Shown here one piece after another: positions 1-12,181 of a DNA stretch of 64,000 nt. Each line of letters starts with the position of its first letter. Position 1 is the stretch's first letter. The notes beneath the pieces were generated by a model. It saw only the letters and a program-made list of their open reading frames with translations, made no database searches and was not told the origin of the DNA. The position numbers were made by a program, and so were the translations under genes. The stretch is from positions 1,495,501 through 1,559,500 of the forward strand of contig CP114496.1 of NCBI GenBank assembly GCA_027186245.1, read 5' to 3'. This stretch comes from Coriaria nepalensis (taxonomy: Eukaryota; Streptophyta; Magnoliopsida; Cucurbitales; Coriariaceae).

Positions 1-1136
1 TCAGCTATGTCCTCGGCGGGATTGCTCTAACCTTTACCGTTGCCACAAAAGGTATGGGAGGAAGTGAGTATGGACTTTATTGACGGGTTACTGAGATCGG
101 AAGGCCATACCGTCATTTTTGTGGTAGTTGACCGTTTTAGCAAGTATGCACATTTTGTGCCACTTAGGCACACGTACAACACAGCCTTGACCGTCGCCAC
201 GGCTTTCATGAGAGAACTCGTCCACTTACACGGAGTGCCGGGGGGTCATTGTTTCCGACCACGACAAAGTTTTTTTGAGCCAGTTTTGGAAGGAACTATT
301 TTTGTTACAAGGGACAACGTTGAAGCGGAGTTCCACCTACCACCCCCAAATGGATGGTCAGACTGAAGTGGTTAATCTCTGCTTGGAGATGTACTTGTGA
401 TGTTTCGTGTCAGATACCCCTCAGCTTTGGGCTAAATGGTTGGCATGGGCGAGTATTGGTACAACACATCCTTTCACACTGCCTCGCAAACCACTCCATT
501 TCACATCCACTACGAGCGAGATCCGCCTCCGTTGATACGTTATGGACATAGCACCACCTTGGTCTCACAGGTGGAGCAATATTTAGAGGCGAGGGATGAT
601 TATTTACACGAGTTAAGGGGCCATTTAGCGAAGGCTCAACAACAGATGAAACTGGAGACCGATAGGCATCGGCGGGAGGTTCATTTCAAGGTAGGCAATT
701 GGGTTTTCTTGAAGCTTCGGCCATATCGGTAGAAATCTGTAACGAGGAGGAGGAATGAGAAATTATCAACACGCTATTTTGGGCCTTACGAAGTGGTTGC
801 GCGGATTGGGGCAGTAGCATATCTGCTTGCGTTACCGGCTACGGCAACGATTCATCCGGTATTCCATGTATCTTAGCTCCGCAAGGCAATTGGAGCTCAT
901 GTGGCTTCTCCGACACTACCACCGAACTTGACAGCAAATATGGAGGTGTAGTTGGAACCGGATCAGCTATGTGGTGTTCGACAAGGGCCATCGGGGACGA
1001 AGGCTACATTGGATTTCTTGATTAAGTGGAAGGATATGCCGATCCACGATGCAACATGGGAATCATACTCTTCCATCACACAGTAGTTTCCGGATTTCCA
1101 CCTTGAGAACAAGGTGTCTCATTGGGAGGAGAGTCA
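1..1136 (+). mobile_element. Ty3/gypsy retrotransposon, degenerate integrase to chromodomain end
   Basis: The left edge is the 3' part of a gypsy pol gene. Positions 40-250 read as an integrase core (MDFIDGLL, then VVVDRFSKYAHFVPL). A frameshift near 240 moves the rest ([14 protein letters not shown], then a [14 protein letters not shown] stretch) into another frame. Positions 440-730 encode the integrase C-terminal part (a run ending FKVGNWVFLKLRPYR). A stop and further shifts follow, and positions 960-1090 give a chromodomain-like segment (LIKWKDMPIHDATWE). The chromodomain places it among chromoviruses. Stops and frameshifts mean it cannot make active integrase. The 5' part lies beyond the window. 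It is antisense to the ABC transporter gene that it interrupts. Confidence 0.93.
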
Positions 1137-1424
1137 TGTTAAACCCCGATTATTAAGACTTATGTTAGGCAAAATAGAACCTAATATAATCATTATTATT
1201 ATGTTATAGTTATTATTACTAGTTGAGGGATATTTTAGTAATTAGTGGTTAGTAGGTTAATTAGCATGATCCTGGTTAGGGTTAGGGTATTGAGGATTTT
1301 GGAGAGTAAGAACTCTTAAGGAGAGACGGTCTACCTCTTGAATAGTAGACCAATCTATATTATTTTGGTGATTGCATAATAAAAGATTAGCCCTAATTCG
1401 ATTTATCTAGATTGGGTCCTATCA
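1137..1424 (+). repeat. 3' LTR of the gypsy element
   Basis: A purine-rich tract (TTGGGAGGAGAG, about 1120-1133) lies directly before a TGTTAAACC start at 1137. The sequence ends in GGGTCCTATCA at 1424. Plant gypsy LTRs usually begin TG and end CA, and a CCTATCA end is a usual junction with a Met-tRNA primer site in 5' LTRs. After 1424 the sequence is the intron and exon of the ABC gene on the minus strand. The 288-bp length is inferred from these two boundaries only, because the matching 5' LTR is outside the window. Confidence 0.75.
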
Positions 1425-1432
1425 AAATATAC

Positions 1433-2331
1433 CCAAGAGGACACTTGTTGCCAGAGTTGGTCATGGATGAGACACGGTCAAGAAGCTGGAAAACCCGCCT
1501 ACTAGCTCCAGCTGCTTTCATTGCAGCTGTATATAGCCCAGACAATCCAGAAACAGAGGATCCAACTGCAACGAAGAATGTCAAAGAATTAATTTTCACT
1601 TACACTATCCTCCTCCCATGATAAATGGACCTCTTAAATAGAATAATAAACTGAAATTCTTACCAGTTAAGCTATAAAGAATGAAAGATGTAAGAGCACC
1701 AGCAGTCATAGAACCATTAATCGTCAAGCTAGCTCCATAAAGCACAACAACTATTACGGAGAATGTTGATGCTGCAAACATGCCTCCAGAGAAAAGACCG
1801 ACCACTTTCTGTACAAGGAAAGACCTACATTAAATGGTAACGTATAGATAAGAGAATATAAAGGGGGAGAGTGATTGAGGGTAGGGGGGGGGGGGGGGGC
1901 GCAATTGAGGGGGTCTGCTTACTGCTTGTTTAAGTCCAAGATTCAAGGTCTCATCAACTTTCTCGGAGTACCGTGATATCTCATAACCTTCTTGAGCAAA
2001 AGATCTGACTGTTCGTACTGCACCAAATGATTCCTAAAAAAGAATGACGGAACATGTCATTCATTATCTCCTAATTCTTCTTAAGCTCAGTTTGCCTAAA
2101 GCATTTCCAAAATCCTAGTTTGGATTTAATTTAATAGATTTTCAAGCTCTTAAATGAAAACGTGACATCGATATAAATCCAGCTTAATTCACCTCCGTCC
2201 AAATGAAAATTCAGTTTTACCTAACAAGTTACTAAAAAATACCATTTGGAAAGAAATTCCATTTCACACAGTTTTAGAAAAGCTGATCCAAATGCATAAT
2301 AAAAGTAGCGGTAAAGCGCGCGGGCACACAC

Positions 2332-2370
<39 letters not shown>

Positions 2371-4553
2371 CCTCAGCAATGGAAGCAGAAACAGCGGCTG
2401 CAGCTTGGGTCTTGTGAGAAAGTTCACGAAGATATCGGCCAAATTTACGTACAGCAACAGAAATAACAGGCACCACAGCCAATGACAATACTAACAATCC
2501 AATATCAATATAAGACATGTTATGTTACAAGATCTGACATTAGTAATCATTAAAGCCTAGAATGACTTATTCAACGATAAATGCTTACATGTTAACTTCC
2601 ATGAAGTTGCAAACATGAAGGTAAGTCCAATAAATGCAGTTGAAAAGTTTCTTAAAGCCTCGGAAAGATTGGTAGTTGCAGCATTTTTAATGATCTGAGT
2701 ATCCTCAGATAGCCTACTGAGGAGCTCCCCTGTTCGAGTAACATCATAAAAGGCTATTTCCTGCACATATTCATCGACACATTTTTATATAAAAATTTCA
2801 TATCTAGCTCTCAAGATGTAGTAGAAAGGTAGTGTATGAGACTAAATTGGTGATGAAAAAGAAAATAAATAAACATCGTTTTCCTACTTGCTGAAGAAGG
2901 TGACTGAATAAGTTCTTTCTTAAGCGAGCAACAACCCTTTCACTAGCAGATGAGAACAGCCAAGCACGAACCGCTGAGCAAATCGAACTGAAAATACAGG
3001 CTTAATAATATTCCTTGAGACAAAAAAGAAAAAGAAAAGAGAACAACCTAAATAATGAGTCAAATAGCATACAAGGAAAAAGATAGATACTCAATTGCTA
3101 ATTTTCTTTTTAAGTATAAACACGATTAGGCTTTGAATTTAATTGATAAGGCTCCATTTCAAGTCATGGTTAAATGTAAATTTGAGATTAAATCCGTCTT
3201 AGTCTCACAAAGATCTAACTAAGATATGCTTACTCAAACAAAAAGTTATCTAAAATCTGGTTCAACCACTTACTAAAGAGGTTTTAGTATATGCCAAGAA
3301 TAAAAAGATAGCAGTTACACGTGTATGCAAGTAAAAAAAAAAAAGAAAAAAACATACCCAGCTACAACAATCAAAGAGATGTACAAAATAGTGTTCTTGA
3401 CTTCATCTAAGGCTTGGGCTCTCTGTTCTGGTGTCTCGATATTTCCAGACACAATGTCAATTATTTTCCCCCCAAATTTTGGCTACAATATCAAAAATTG
3501 GAAGTAGGAGAAAACAAGCAAACGACTTATGTTATTCAAATAAAGAAGTTAAGAGAAAGAACATTACAATCAAGATACTTGATGTTGATGCAATCAAAAG
3601 AGCGACAGTAGCAATGACCAGCTTTCCAGCATCAGGCTTTGCCTAAAATAAAAATGAAATTTTAATAACTTACCAAAATTTTACCAAGAGATTCTCTCCC
3701 CCAAACCCCTCCCCCCTCCCCCACCCCAAAGAAAAGGAACAGCAACTTACAAGTGAAAGAACTCTACCAAATCCAACATTTGCAGCCTACAGAAACTTTC
3801 AAGCACGATTAGAATCTTGCCACTAATTAAAGAATCTGAATTGATCAGCAGAGTGTTTTTATTTATGACAATCTAAATGAAAATACGACAATCTAAATGA
3901 AAATACGATACCGGTACAGCATCTCCATGTTCTAAGTCGGTCAATTGACCATCCGCTGCGTTTTCATTTTTCTTTCTCCCTCTCTGTATAAAAATAGAAA
4001 TTTAAACAAACCCAAAATGTCAAAAAAAAAAAACTTTAATAAGATATATAGGTGCCGTTTTTCAAATTTCCTACACCATGAAGGAAAAAAAGAAAAAGCT
4101 AATTAACATCAATACCCAAGTAAAGTAAATACATCAAGAACAAGACAATGATTTTCACATATCTATAAACACACTCACTCCCCTTTAGCCTGAAAATGAG
4201 AAATTCAAAATATATCAGGACACCCTAAAGTTCAGAGTGACTAGAAAATCAAAAGGGTTGAAAAAAATGAAAACATAATGGTTGATACTATTATACATCT
4301 TGATAAAGAAATTATAGAAATAGGGCTAGAAATTATGAATACAACTATAACGCCAAATGCAATCATGATCCTTCTCAATTACAGCCAAAAAAGATTTTAA
4401 CGGTAAGAATTCGTACAGATATAACTGCTCAAAGGATAAATACCCAATAGAAGAAATGAAGAGTACAAATACAAAGAGGCACCCATGGGGGCTGTAAATT
4501 TGGCTTACCCCATGATCTAGGAGAGGAACTCTATCACTTCCATGGTGATTCAT
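1433..4553 (-). CDS. ABCB27: ABCB-type half transporter (ABCB27/ALS1-like), N-terminal half only
   Basis: Eleven exons can be joined in one frame: 4553-4509, 3983-3912, 3786-3751, 3642-3568, 3482-3358, 2987-2888, 2760-2589, 2490-2372, 2033-1923, 1808-1664 and 1565-1433. All have GT-AG junctions. They encode about 377 residues: a short N-terminus with RVPLLDHG, then the ABC transmembrane domain ([67 protein letters not shown]), ending near [13 protein letters not shown]. The nucleotide-binding domain, with Walker A, ABC signature and Walker B, should follow but is absent from the window. In its place the intron after 1433 runs 8 bp and meets a gypsy LTR. In Arabidopsis the ALS1 protein is a vacuolar-membrane half transporter needed for aluminium tolerance. 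The ALS1 assignment rests on remembered similarity; ABCB25 and ABCB26 are less good fits. The gene is either split by a long retroelement-bearing intron or truncated; the window cannot decide. Confidence 0.88.
1882..1899. repeat. poly-G tract in ABCB27-like intron
   Basis: An uninterrupted run of about 17 G lies in the intron between exons 9 and 10 of the ABC gene. On the transcribed (minus) strand it is poly-C, about 25 nt downstream of the exon-9 donor. Long G homopolymers are rare in AT-rich plant DNA and are prone to length errors. Confidence 0.9.
2337..2367. repeat. (TA)n microsatellite
   Basis: About 14 TA units sit in the intron immediately after the donor of exon 8 of the ABCB27-like gene. 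It is a plausible polymorphic marker, with no other role evident. Confidence 0.95.
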
Positions 4554-6012
4554 CGCTGAAAACGGCCCGAAGAATGATAAATTCAGCTGGAAACAAAAGA
4601 AAATAAAAACGAAAATCGAACTGTCTCTGTGGTGGTGTGTGAAGGAAAATGGAATGACGAGGAAGACTTGAGTCCCTTAGAATTTGTCCCTTTCCCTCGA
4701 CTGGTTAGAAACTAACATAATATCTTTTAACGATAAAATGCTGATGTTTCACGCCCAGTAGTATCTCACGTCGTACCGTGTTAAGACTGTTAGTTTTAAC
4801 TCTGATGTTTGTCGGTACTCTAATTATTATAATTATTATAATAATTAACAATTACTAAGTTATATAAAAGTTTTTATTTAATTATAAAAAAGTGTTAACG
4901 AATTAATAATTAAAAATGAAAAAGTTAATGATTCATATTATAAATTTGATTTTCTTGGATTAAAATTAGTTAAAACGTTGATTAAATAATTTATGGATAT
5001 CCAACTATGCTTTGAGCTTTAGCCTATTTTACTTTTATATTTTAAAATAATTAAGATTCTTAATGAAATTAAGAAAGTATGATATAAATTCTGTCTATAA
5101 ATATAAATCATATAATAACTGAAAATAAAAAAGGCTCACGCAAGTCTCTTGGCCGAAAATCAAAGAAAGAAAAAAGTGTTTTTTCTTTTTATTTTTCCCG
5201 AACTTATTATCTCATGAGTTGAGATTTTAAGTAGAAATTTAACTGTACGAAATGAATCGTATGGACTAAAGTTAGAGGACGAACACGTGAGCATCTCCCC
5301 ATATTAATAAGAAAAGTTCTATAAGCACGAAGAGATGTATTTATTTTTCATAAATCTTGATTTAATATTGATGATATTTACTATATTTTTTATAAAATAT
5401 ATTATATACTATATAATTATTATATGATCAGTCTGGATAAAAACAATGCATGTTAGGATGTCATTCGAATAAAGTTTTAAATTTTTTTTGCTGCATTTAT
5501 TTTATTATATGCATGCCCACATTTCTAAACACACTTGCCGTAAAAAGTGATTGAAATGATTCAAAATTTTGATTTTGACTACACATAAATTATAAAATTA
5601 GCTGAAGATTATATATGGATGATTTATAAAAATCAAACTATATAGAGATTAAAATTCAATTTATGTTACTATTTTTCTTTTTGCAATTTCCACTATACCC
5701 TAATAGGTTTATGAAGTTGAACGCTAGAACTTATATCCACACATCAGATGATATATGTGTTCGTATAGTCTCCAAAGAAAGTTGTGACTCAAAATTGAAT
5801 TATTTCAAGGGAGGTTTAGCTAAATAGGCTTATGAAGAGAATTTTTTTAAAGATTATCTAATCTTTCAAACTTTTGAAAAATGTCTTTTGATATTTATTT
5901 ATTATGAAATTAAATAAAAAAATAAAATTATAAACTTGATATTCTCCTTCCTCTTAACAACTTCTTCATCAACTGTTCTATAAGAAAACGACAACATGAA
6001 AATAGAAAACTC
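4554..6012. other. Upstream region of the ABCB27-like gene and AT-rich spacer
   Basis: Roughly 4554-4720 should hold the 5' untranslated region and core promoter of the minus-strand ABC gene. I could not pick a confident TATA box or start site. From about 4790 to 6010 the sequence is AT-rich, with no open frame of interest and no recognised element. Confidence 0.5.
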
Positions 6013-6702
6013 GTTGATCTTAACGAATCTTTAACTCCAGACACATTGAGGTTAGCGGATCTTTAACTCTAAACTCATTAAGGTCAATGGGTATGCAATA
6101 ATACTATATTATTTTAATGATTTCGAGTGATTTATTTAGAGTTATGACACGGACTATATACCGTTGGAAAGGTACTATCGTCTAATTTCATATGCAAACG
6201 ATCATTTACACATTTGAATTGAAATGGAAAAAATTATTATGAAATAAGTGGAGCATATGTATCATCATAATTTAAATTTCATTTATTTTATCTCACTCTC
6301 TATCAGATATTCACTAAACTCTGGAAAACATGACATATATGTATAAAAAACTCTAGAAATTTATTTTCATATATAAGTGATGGTTTGAAATTTCAATATT
6401 AGATGAAAAATGTATTACGAATTTAAGGCAAAATTGTCATGGACCTGTTGATCTCAATGAGTCTTTAACTCTACACCCGTTGAGGAAAATAGGTTTGTAA
6501 TAATATCAATTTGTTATAATAATTATGAGCATTTTACTTAGAGTTATGACAAGTGTGATATAATGTGGGAAAGATATGGATATTTAATTTCATATACAAG
6601 TAGCCGTTTACAATGTCAAATTGAAATAAAAAAGTTACAGTGAAATAAGTGGAGCATGTGCAGTATCATCATATTTCAAATTTCATTTATCCTATCTCAC
6701 TC
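6013..6702. repeat. Two diverged direct repeats of about 260-290 bp
   Basis: Copy 1 (6013-6300) and copy 2 (6447-6702) start alike (GTTGATCT, then TTTAACTC and a TTGAGG) and stay alignable through GAGTTATGACA, GAAATAAGTGGAGCAT and TTTCATTTAT to CTATCTCACTC or TTATCTCACTC. They are separated by about 146 bp. Neither codes for anything. They lie directly 3' of the dead copia element and may be remnants of its downstream part or an older duplication. Confidence 0.75.
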
Positions 6703-6714
6703 AAAAATATTCTT

Positions 6715-8280
6715 AACATAAACATGACATCCCCATATCCTAACGTGACTAAGTAATGTCCTTCTATCTCTCCATATATTTTATCGTACAGAAGATGCAA
6801 ACTTTGAAGAAATTCTGTTTAAAACATATGAGACACTTTCTAGAGCATAATCCTTTAATGAAAAAAAAAGTTTAGTATAACTCATCATTGATCGAATCAT
6901 ATTCAATAAAATTCTATTTCTCTACTTTGAAACCCTGTTTAACTATGATGCTTTATGAAGAGTCTACTGAGAGAGAATAACATTCTATATTAGATAGTCA
7001 AGAAACTTTACACTTAAGTATTCTCACCTCGATCTGATCGAAGTACCTAATATCTTTGTCAAGTTATTTTTCTACATCTAGAAAAGTCATTAGTAAATTT
7101 GATGAAGTACGAATAACCACATTGGCATTCGTTCATAGGACCATATACATATGTGTATGTATTAGGTCTAATACCTCAGTTGATCATTCTTTAGATCTAC
7201 TAAAAGGGATTTGATCATCTTTCTAAGCAAATACGATTCATAAGTAGGCATAAATCAAAATCAAATGGATCTAAGAATCCATATTTATGCAACTTGTTAA
7301 TTCTTGTTGCACTAGGAAGACCTAATCGACAACGCCAAAGATACGTTTTATTTACATCAAACTTTATTTTCTTAACTTGTTGAATATTAATGTATATTTT
7401 ATAATTACAAGTTAAGAAATATAAACCATTATTAAGGACATTATTTGCATAAAATAATTCACCTAATGAAATAAAAAAATATTCCTTGATCTGAAAGGTA
7501 AAACCTTCCATACCAAGTCTAGAAACAGAAATAATATATCTACTAATGGTATGAGCATAATAAAATTCTCTTAAAATTAAATTTAAATCAGATGGCAATG
7601 ATAAAACAAAAGTCCTTATATCCTATGCCACAACTCTTGGGCCATTTCCTGCTCGTAGGTATACCTCCTTCTTTTAAGGTTCTTCTACTTCTTAGGTTAT
7701 GCACATTATTACAAATGTGAGAAGCACATTCGGTATCTAATACCCAAGTAGAAACTTATTAGAAGCTAAATTAACTTCAATCATGAACATATCTGAAATA
7801 TCTCTATATTTCTAAATGAAGCTAGATAAGGTTTACAATTCTTTTACTAATGTCCTTCTTGATTCCAATGGAAATGCCCCATCTTTCTTCTTCTTGTCCT
7901 TTCCCTCCACCTTCTTTGCTTCAGGGGATTTTCCTTTGCCTTTCCTTTTTAAGCTTACCATTAGCTTTCCCTTTTCTTAGTAGAAGAGGCTCCCATAAAC
8001 AACACAAGTTTGCTATCTTTCTTAAAGGACAATTCGATCATTCATAATATCTTAAACAACTCAAAAAGTGTGGGCTCCAATTTCTTCACATGAAAGTTAA
8101 CTACAAATGCGTCAATCCAATTGGGAAGTAATTGAATTACTAAATCATTAGTTAGTGCACCATCCATTATAAAACCTAGGTCAGTTAGCGTTTCTATGAT
8201 AGCAATCATCTTCAATACATGTTCCCTAACAGAGGTGTCATTAACCATTTTCATATGAAATAGTTATTTTGAGACTACAC
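6715..8280 (-). mobile_element. Ty1/copia retrotransposon remnant (gag, protease, integrase)
   Basis: Reading the minus strand from high to low coordinates gives the copia order. A gag segment lies at 8254-8042 (SVREHVLKMIAIIETLTDLGF). A Lys-rich tail follows around 7980-7850. A protease-like site with LDTECASHICNNV lies at about 7745-7690, where the usual DTG has become DTE. The GAG-pre-integrase region lies at 7598-7215 (TYLWRCRLGLPSATRINKLH). Broken integrase is visible around 7140-6860 with a VLRSDRGE piece, then an ALESVSYVLNR piece at about 6820-6790. Stops and frameshifts occur throughout, so it is dead. No reverse transcriptase or flanking LTRs were recognised. Confidence 0.9.
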
Positions 8281-9654
8281 TTTAATAACTCAGATCTATT
8301 TATGTAAATTAGAATGAAAAAAATATGACCTTTATGAGAATGAATTCTCGAACTTTATATACCCAATTTCCAAATCAACTCTCCACTAATATAGAATATA
8401 TACACTACCAAAATCAAAATGTCTTTATAAAGTTTGTAATGTAAGGCTAGGGTGATTAGTTTAATCAAAGAAAGGATATGGGAAAATCATAACTAAAGAA
8501 TGTCAATGAAGCATAAATAATAAGATATTTATAAGCACACCCCAATATTTTCTTATTTTTGATTGCTCTTTTTTTTCCACATACCACATTTTTCATTCAC
8601 GCACTTACATAGCGGGGGTAATTCAAACCTATGCCTAACACCTTGATATGGTGGCATGGTGGCATGTGTTATCAAGCGACTTGGATATTCTCCCTACCAA
8701 CCAACTACATTTGGTAGTAATTCAAACTTACACTCAAGACCTTGATACGAGTTGTCCAGCGCTTTGGAGGTTCGTATTACTAGCCAATTTATTTTCTTTC
8801 TTTTTTTTTCTTTTTCTTTTCAACTTCTGAGCTCCCCTACTTTCTTTTCTTTCAATCTCTAATTCAATAATACATGCCACCATGATTCTTTAGAAAGGAA
8901 AGGATAAATATTTTCAAGCTTAAGAGGTTGAGGATATTCTTATAGTTAAAAGAAAAAAAAATGATTTTGTATCATTAAGGCTCAAAGTGGGTGACTTAGA
9001 GATAAATATTATGAAAAAAAGTTGGCCGGAAAAGTTCAAACGGACAAAGATAGCCTAAATCATATCTCTAGCAATTTAATGCTAACATATTGCATCGAGA
9101 GATAATCCAAATTGTTATAAAGTTAAGTGAGATTCTAAAAACATATTCTAATTCACATAAATATAATCTAAGTAATCAAAGCTACAATTTGACCATGATA
9201 AGTGTATAAGTGCTCAAAATAATTTAGGTAAATTGAAGCTAACATAAGAATCATGCACAAAACAATCCAAAATTCAACATTTTTCAAAAATCAAAATAAA
9301 TTTCAACCAAGCAATATCATCAGCTTGTGATCATCAACCAAAAACAAAAAAAAACAAAAATCTTTTAACACCCTACCCTCAAACGTAAATCACAATATGA
9401 ATAAATATGAAAAATAGAGTAGACAACGACAAATAATAGGGAAACTCCCTTGAAATTTGGTACTAGAATACAGATGCTTGGAAACCATGAGCTACTACAG
9501 TGATAATGACCTATAAATTTGATTTTATTATTATTATTATAATTAACTTTTTAATGAAAGCCAAAAAAATGAAAATAAGTCAAATAGTCCAAAATAAAAA
9601 CTAAAGAAAAAAAAAACTAGGAAAGAGACGAAGAAAAAGAAAAAATATATATAT
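8281..9654. other. AT-rich spacer with one short duplication
   Basis: No gene was seen. Around 8624-8660 and 8717-8752 two related segments share GTAATTCAAAC, then a CCTTGATA word, about 93 bp apart. Homopolymer T and A runs are frequent. Confidence 0.5.
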
Positions 9655-10480
9655 AACTTAGGGTGCCTCCCGAGAGCACTTGTTCAAAGCCGTTAGCTTG
9701 ACTTTCTATCTTTAAGACTCCAGATTGAGCAGCTCAACAATCATTTTTTTCTTATGGATCTCTTCTTTAAAATAAGGCTTTAGGCACAGACCATTAACCT
9801 TGAATGTACATTTGGAGTCATTAGATACTTCTACGGCACTATATAGAAAGATTATTGTTATTGTAAAGGGTCTGGACCAAAGAGATTTCAACTTAATTGG
9901 AAAAAGTCAAGAGTTATAAAGAAAAACTATTTTGCCCACTTGTAGGTCACACTTAATATTGTGCTTATCATGACACTTTTTGGTACTTTCCTTATAAAGG
10001 CGAGCATTTTCATATACTTCATGTCTAAACTCAGCTATCATTAAGTTGTAACAGTTGCTTCTCTCTCGGGGCTTCTAGATCAAAATTTAGAGTCTTGATA
10101 TCCTAGTACGCCTTATTCCCTAACTCGACCGGAAGGTGACATGCTTTCCCGAAAATTAGATGATAAGGAGACATATCAATTGGAGTTTTGAAGCTATCTA
10201 ATATGCCCACAATGCATTATCCAATTTCTAAGACCAATCTTTGTACGAAGCTCACAATTTTTTTTAATATTCTTTTCAATTCATGATTAGAAAGCTCCCC
10301 TTAGCCACTAGTTTGTGGGAGATAGAGAGTTGCAACCTTATGTGTTACACCATACTTATGCAAGAGATACTCAAATTATCAATTGCAAAAGTGCTTTCCA
10401 CCAACATTGATAATTGCTCTCGGAATGTCAAACTTGGTGAAAATCTTAGGACTCTTGAGGCTCTTTATTGCATTATTTCC
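9655..10480 (-). mobile_element. Second Ty3/gypsy lineage, degenerate integrase
   Basis: On the minus strand the reading runs from integrase core (FTKFDIPRAIINVGGKHFCN, then KYGVTHKVATLYLPQTSG) at about 10455-10290. [22 protein letters not shown] piece follows at about 10170-10100, then an YENARLYKESTKKCHDKH piece at about 10010-9960, and a VNGLCLKPYF end near 9800-9780. The set of motifs ([20 protein letters not shown] and KLYKEKTKKWHDKH-like) is usual in the non-chromodomain Athila/Tat branch of plant gypsy elements, unlike the chromovirus at position 1. In-frame stops and a shift show it is inactive. It is broken off at about 10485, where AT-rich sequence begins. Confidence 0.88.
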
Positions 10481-10766
10481 CTAGATACTGTTAATTATAA
10501 TAATTATTCATAACTATCAATTAATCAAATAATGATCAATCATATTCATGGCACATGACATGGGTGAGCCAACCATGGGTGGAGATCCATACTTCAAGTA
10601 AAAACAATTTTATTTTAATATTATCATAGTTACTATAATTAATCATAATTGACTATTAATTAAATTAAGAAGCAATCCACATGTTCACCATATGTATGGC
10701 CAACCACATGGTATAATTTGATCAAACTTTGACTTTTAATTAATTCTACATCAATTGGTAAAAGGC

Positions 10767-11003
10767 CTATTAATCAAATTATCAAATTGCTCATTAACTC
10801 CTTGAGGATTTTTTTGGCCTTTTCCCTAAAATTTTATAAGAATTAATTAATCAATCAATTTAATTCATATGAAGAAGAATAAATCTATTTATCAAATTAT
10901 CAAATTGCTCATTAACTCCTTAATGATAGTTTTGGCCTTTCCTAGAATGTTATAGGAATTAATTAATTATTTAATCTTATTAATCAATTTAATACATATG
11001 AAT
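10767..11003. repeat. Tandem duplication, about 118-bp unit, two copies
   Basis: The words ATCAAATTATCAAATTGCTC and CATTAACTCCTT recur with an offset of about 118 bp (10773 and 10891), followed in both by a TTTTGGCCTTT word, AGGAATTAATTAAT-like sequence and an ATATGAA..AAGAATAA end. It lies inside an AT-rich stretch (10490-11300) that looks like LTR or decayed element sequence but has no provable boundary. Confidence 0.8.
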
Positions 11004-12173
11004 AAGAATAATCATACTAATCAATTTGAATTCTTATGAAATGGTTATTTGTCAATAACCCGATGTCACATGCTTAGTTATTTTAATAGAGTTGCATGAT
11101 ATAAATATTCTTCTCTTTCCTCGACTAATGAAATCACCCTCAAGTTATATTAAATTCTTTTGTGTGACTAATTAATTCTACATCACAACGATAAGAGGAT
11201 TTCGGAAGTGTTTGTGATTTTGTTTGATTTTTAATCAGACTCGTTTACTCTTTGAAACTCACTTTAAACCAAACAGTTAATTCAATCATATTAAAAAATA
11301 ATTCACTTAAACCTCCCACACCAAGATTGACTTCTAGTAAAGTGTCAAGGTCATCTATAAGATAAAAAGTAAAAGATCTTCCGAAAAAATCTATAATGAC
11401 TATTATCGTACACCTAACACCCTTTACCTGGCCAAAGTTCCAATTTATTTTAGAGCATGGTTTAATTATGAAACCCTAATAGATGAATCTTATAAATCAT
11501 ATATGTCTTTACACAACTTGACTATGGCCTTATAGAAAACTCATTTTCATACAATTTCACTTACAAAGATTCCTCGTTGATATAAAGTATATTACCCATT
11601 TTCCACAAATATAGTAATGATGTATATTGATTACTCATAATCTTCATACATAACAAACCATACCCAACGGTTCAACCATTGTAATCCTTGTGTATGACCT
11701 TTTTGAGTGATATCAAAATATGGTATCCTATGTATAAGATTCTATAATATCTCAGGTCTAAGGAACATTTGTACCATAGTCTTCAGATAAAATCATTAAC
11801 AATTAATATTATTACTATTATGATTTATCTTAATCATGTTTAGTAAATTTAATATTTACTAAATACCTACATAGTTATCTCAATATTCCCCAATATCTAT
11901 GATCATGAGAATAACCATCCTAAACATTAAGAAGATAATATATGTAATAGTCTTTCCGAATTATTAATGTCCTGCCTAATTGATAATCTTATAACTATTA
12001 CAGATAAGATAAGATGAGATAAAAAGTGTCACAATTAAAGATATTGACTGCAGTGAGTCTCGCCTAAAAAAATACTCAGACTTGAATTATCAATATGTCA
12101 AGTCACAAACAAAATATATCATATACCTATGCTTAAATTCAACACAACCATTTTATTGGGAAGTGCATAGACA
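11004..12173. other. AT-rich non-coding sequence
   Basis: No gene was recognised. The style (long AT-rich stretches, no stable frame) suggests decayed element sequence, but no terminal motif or protein similarity supports a named family. Confidence 0.4.
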
Positions 12174-12181
12174 AGAGTAAT

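Noticed and set aside
11300..12120. Copia LTR similar to those at 28.6-30.4 kb
   Set aside because: The style is similar, but word-by-word comparison gave no convincing shared order and no terminal TG/CA pair.
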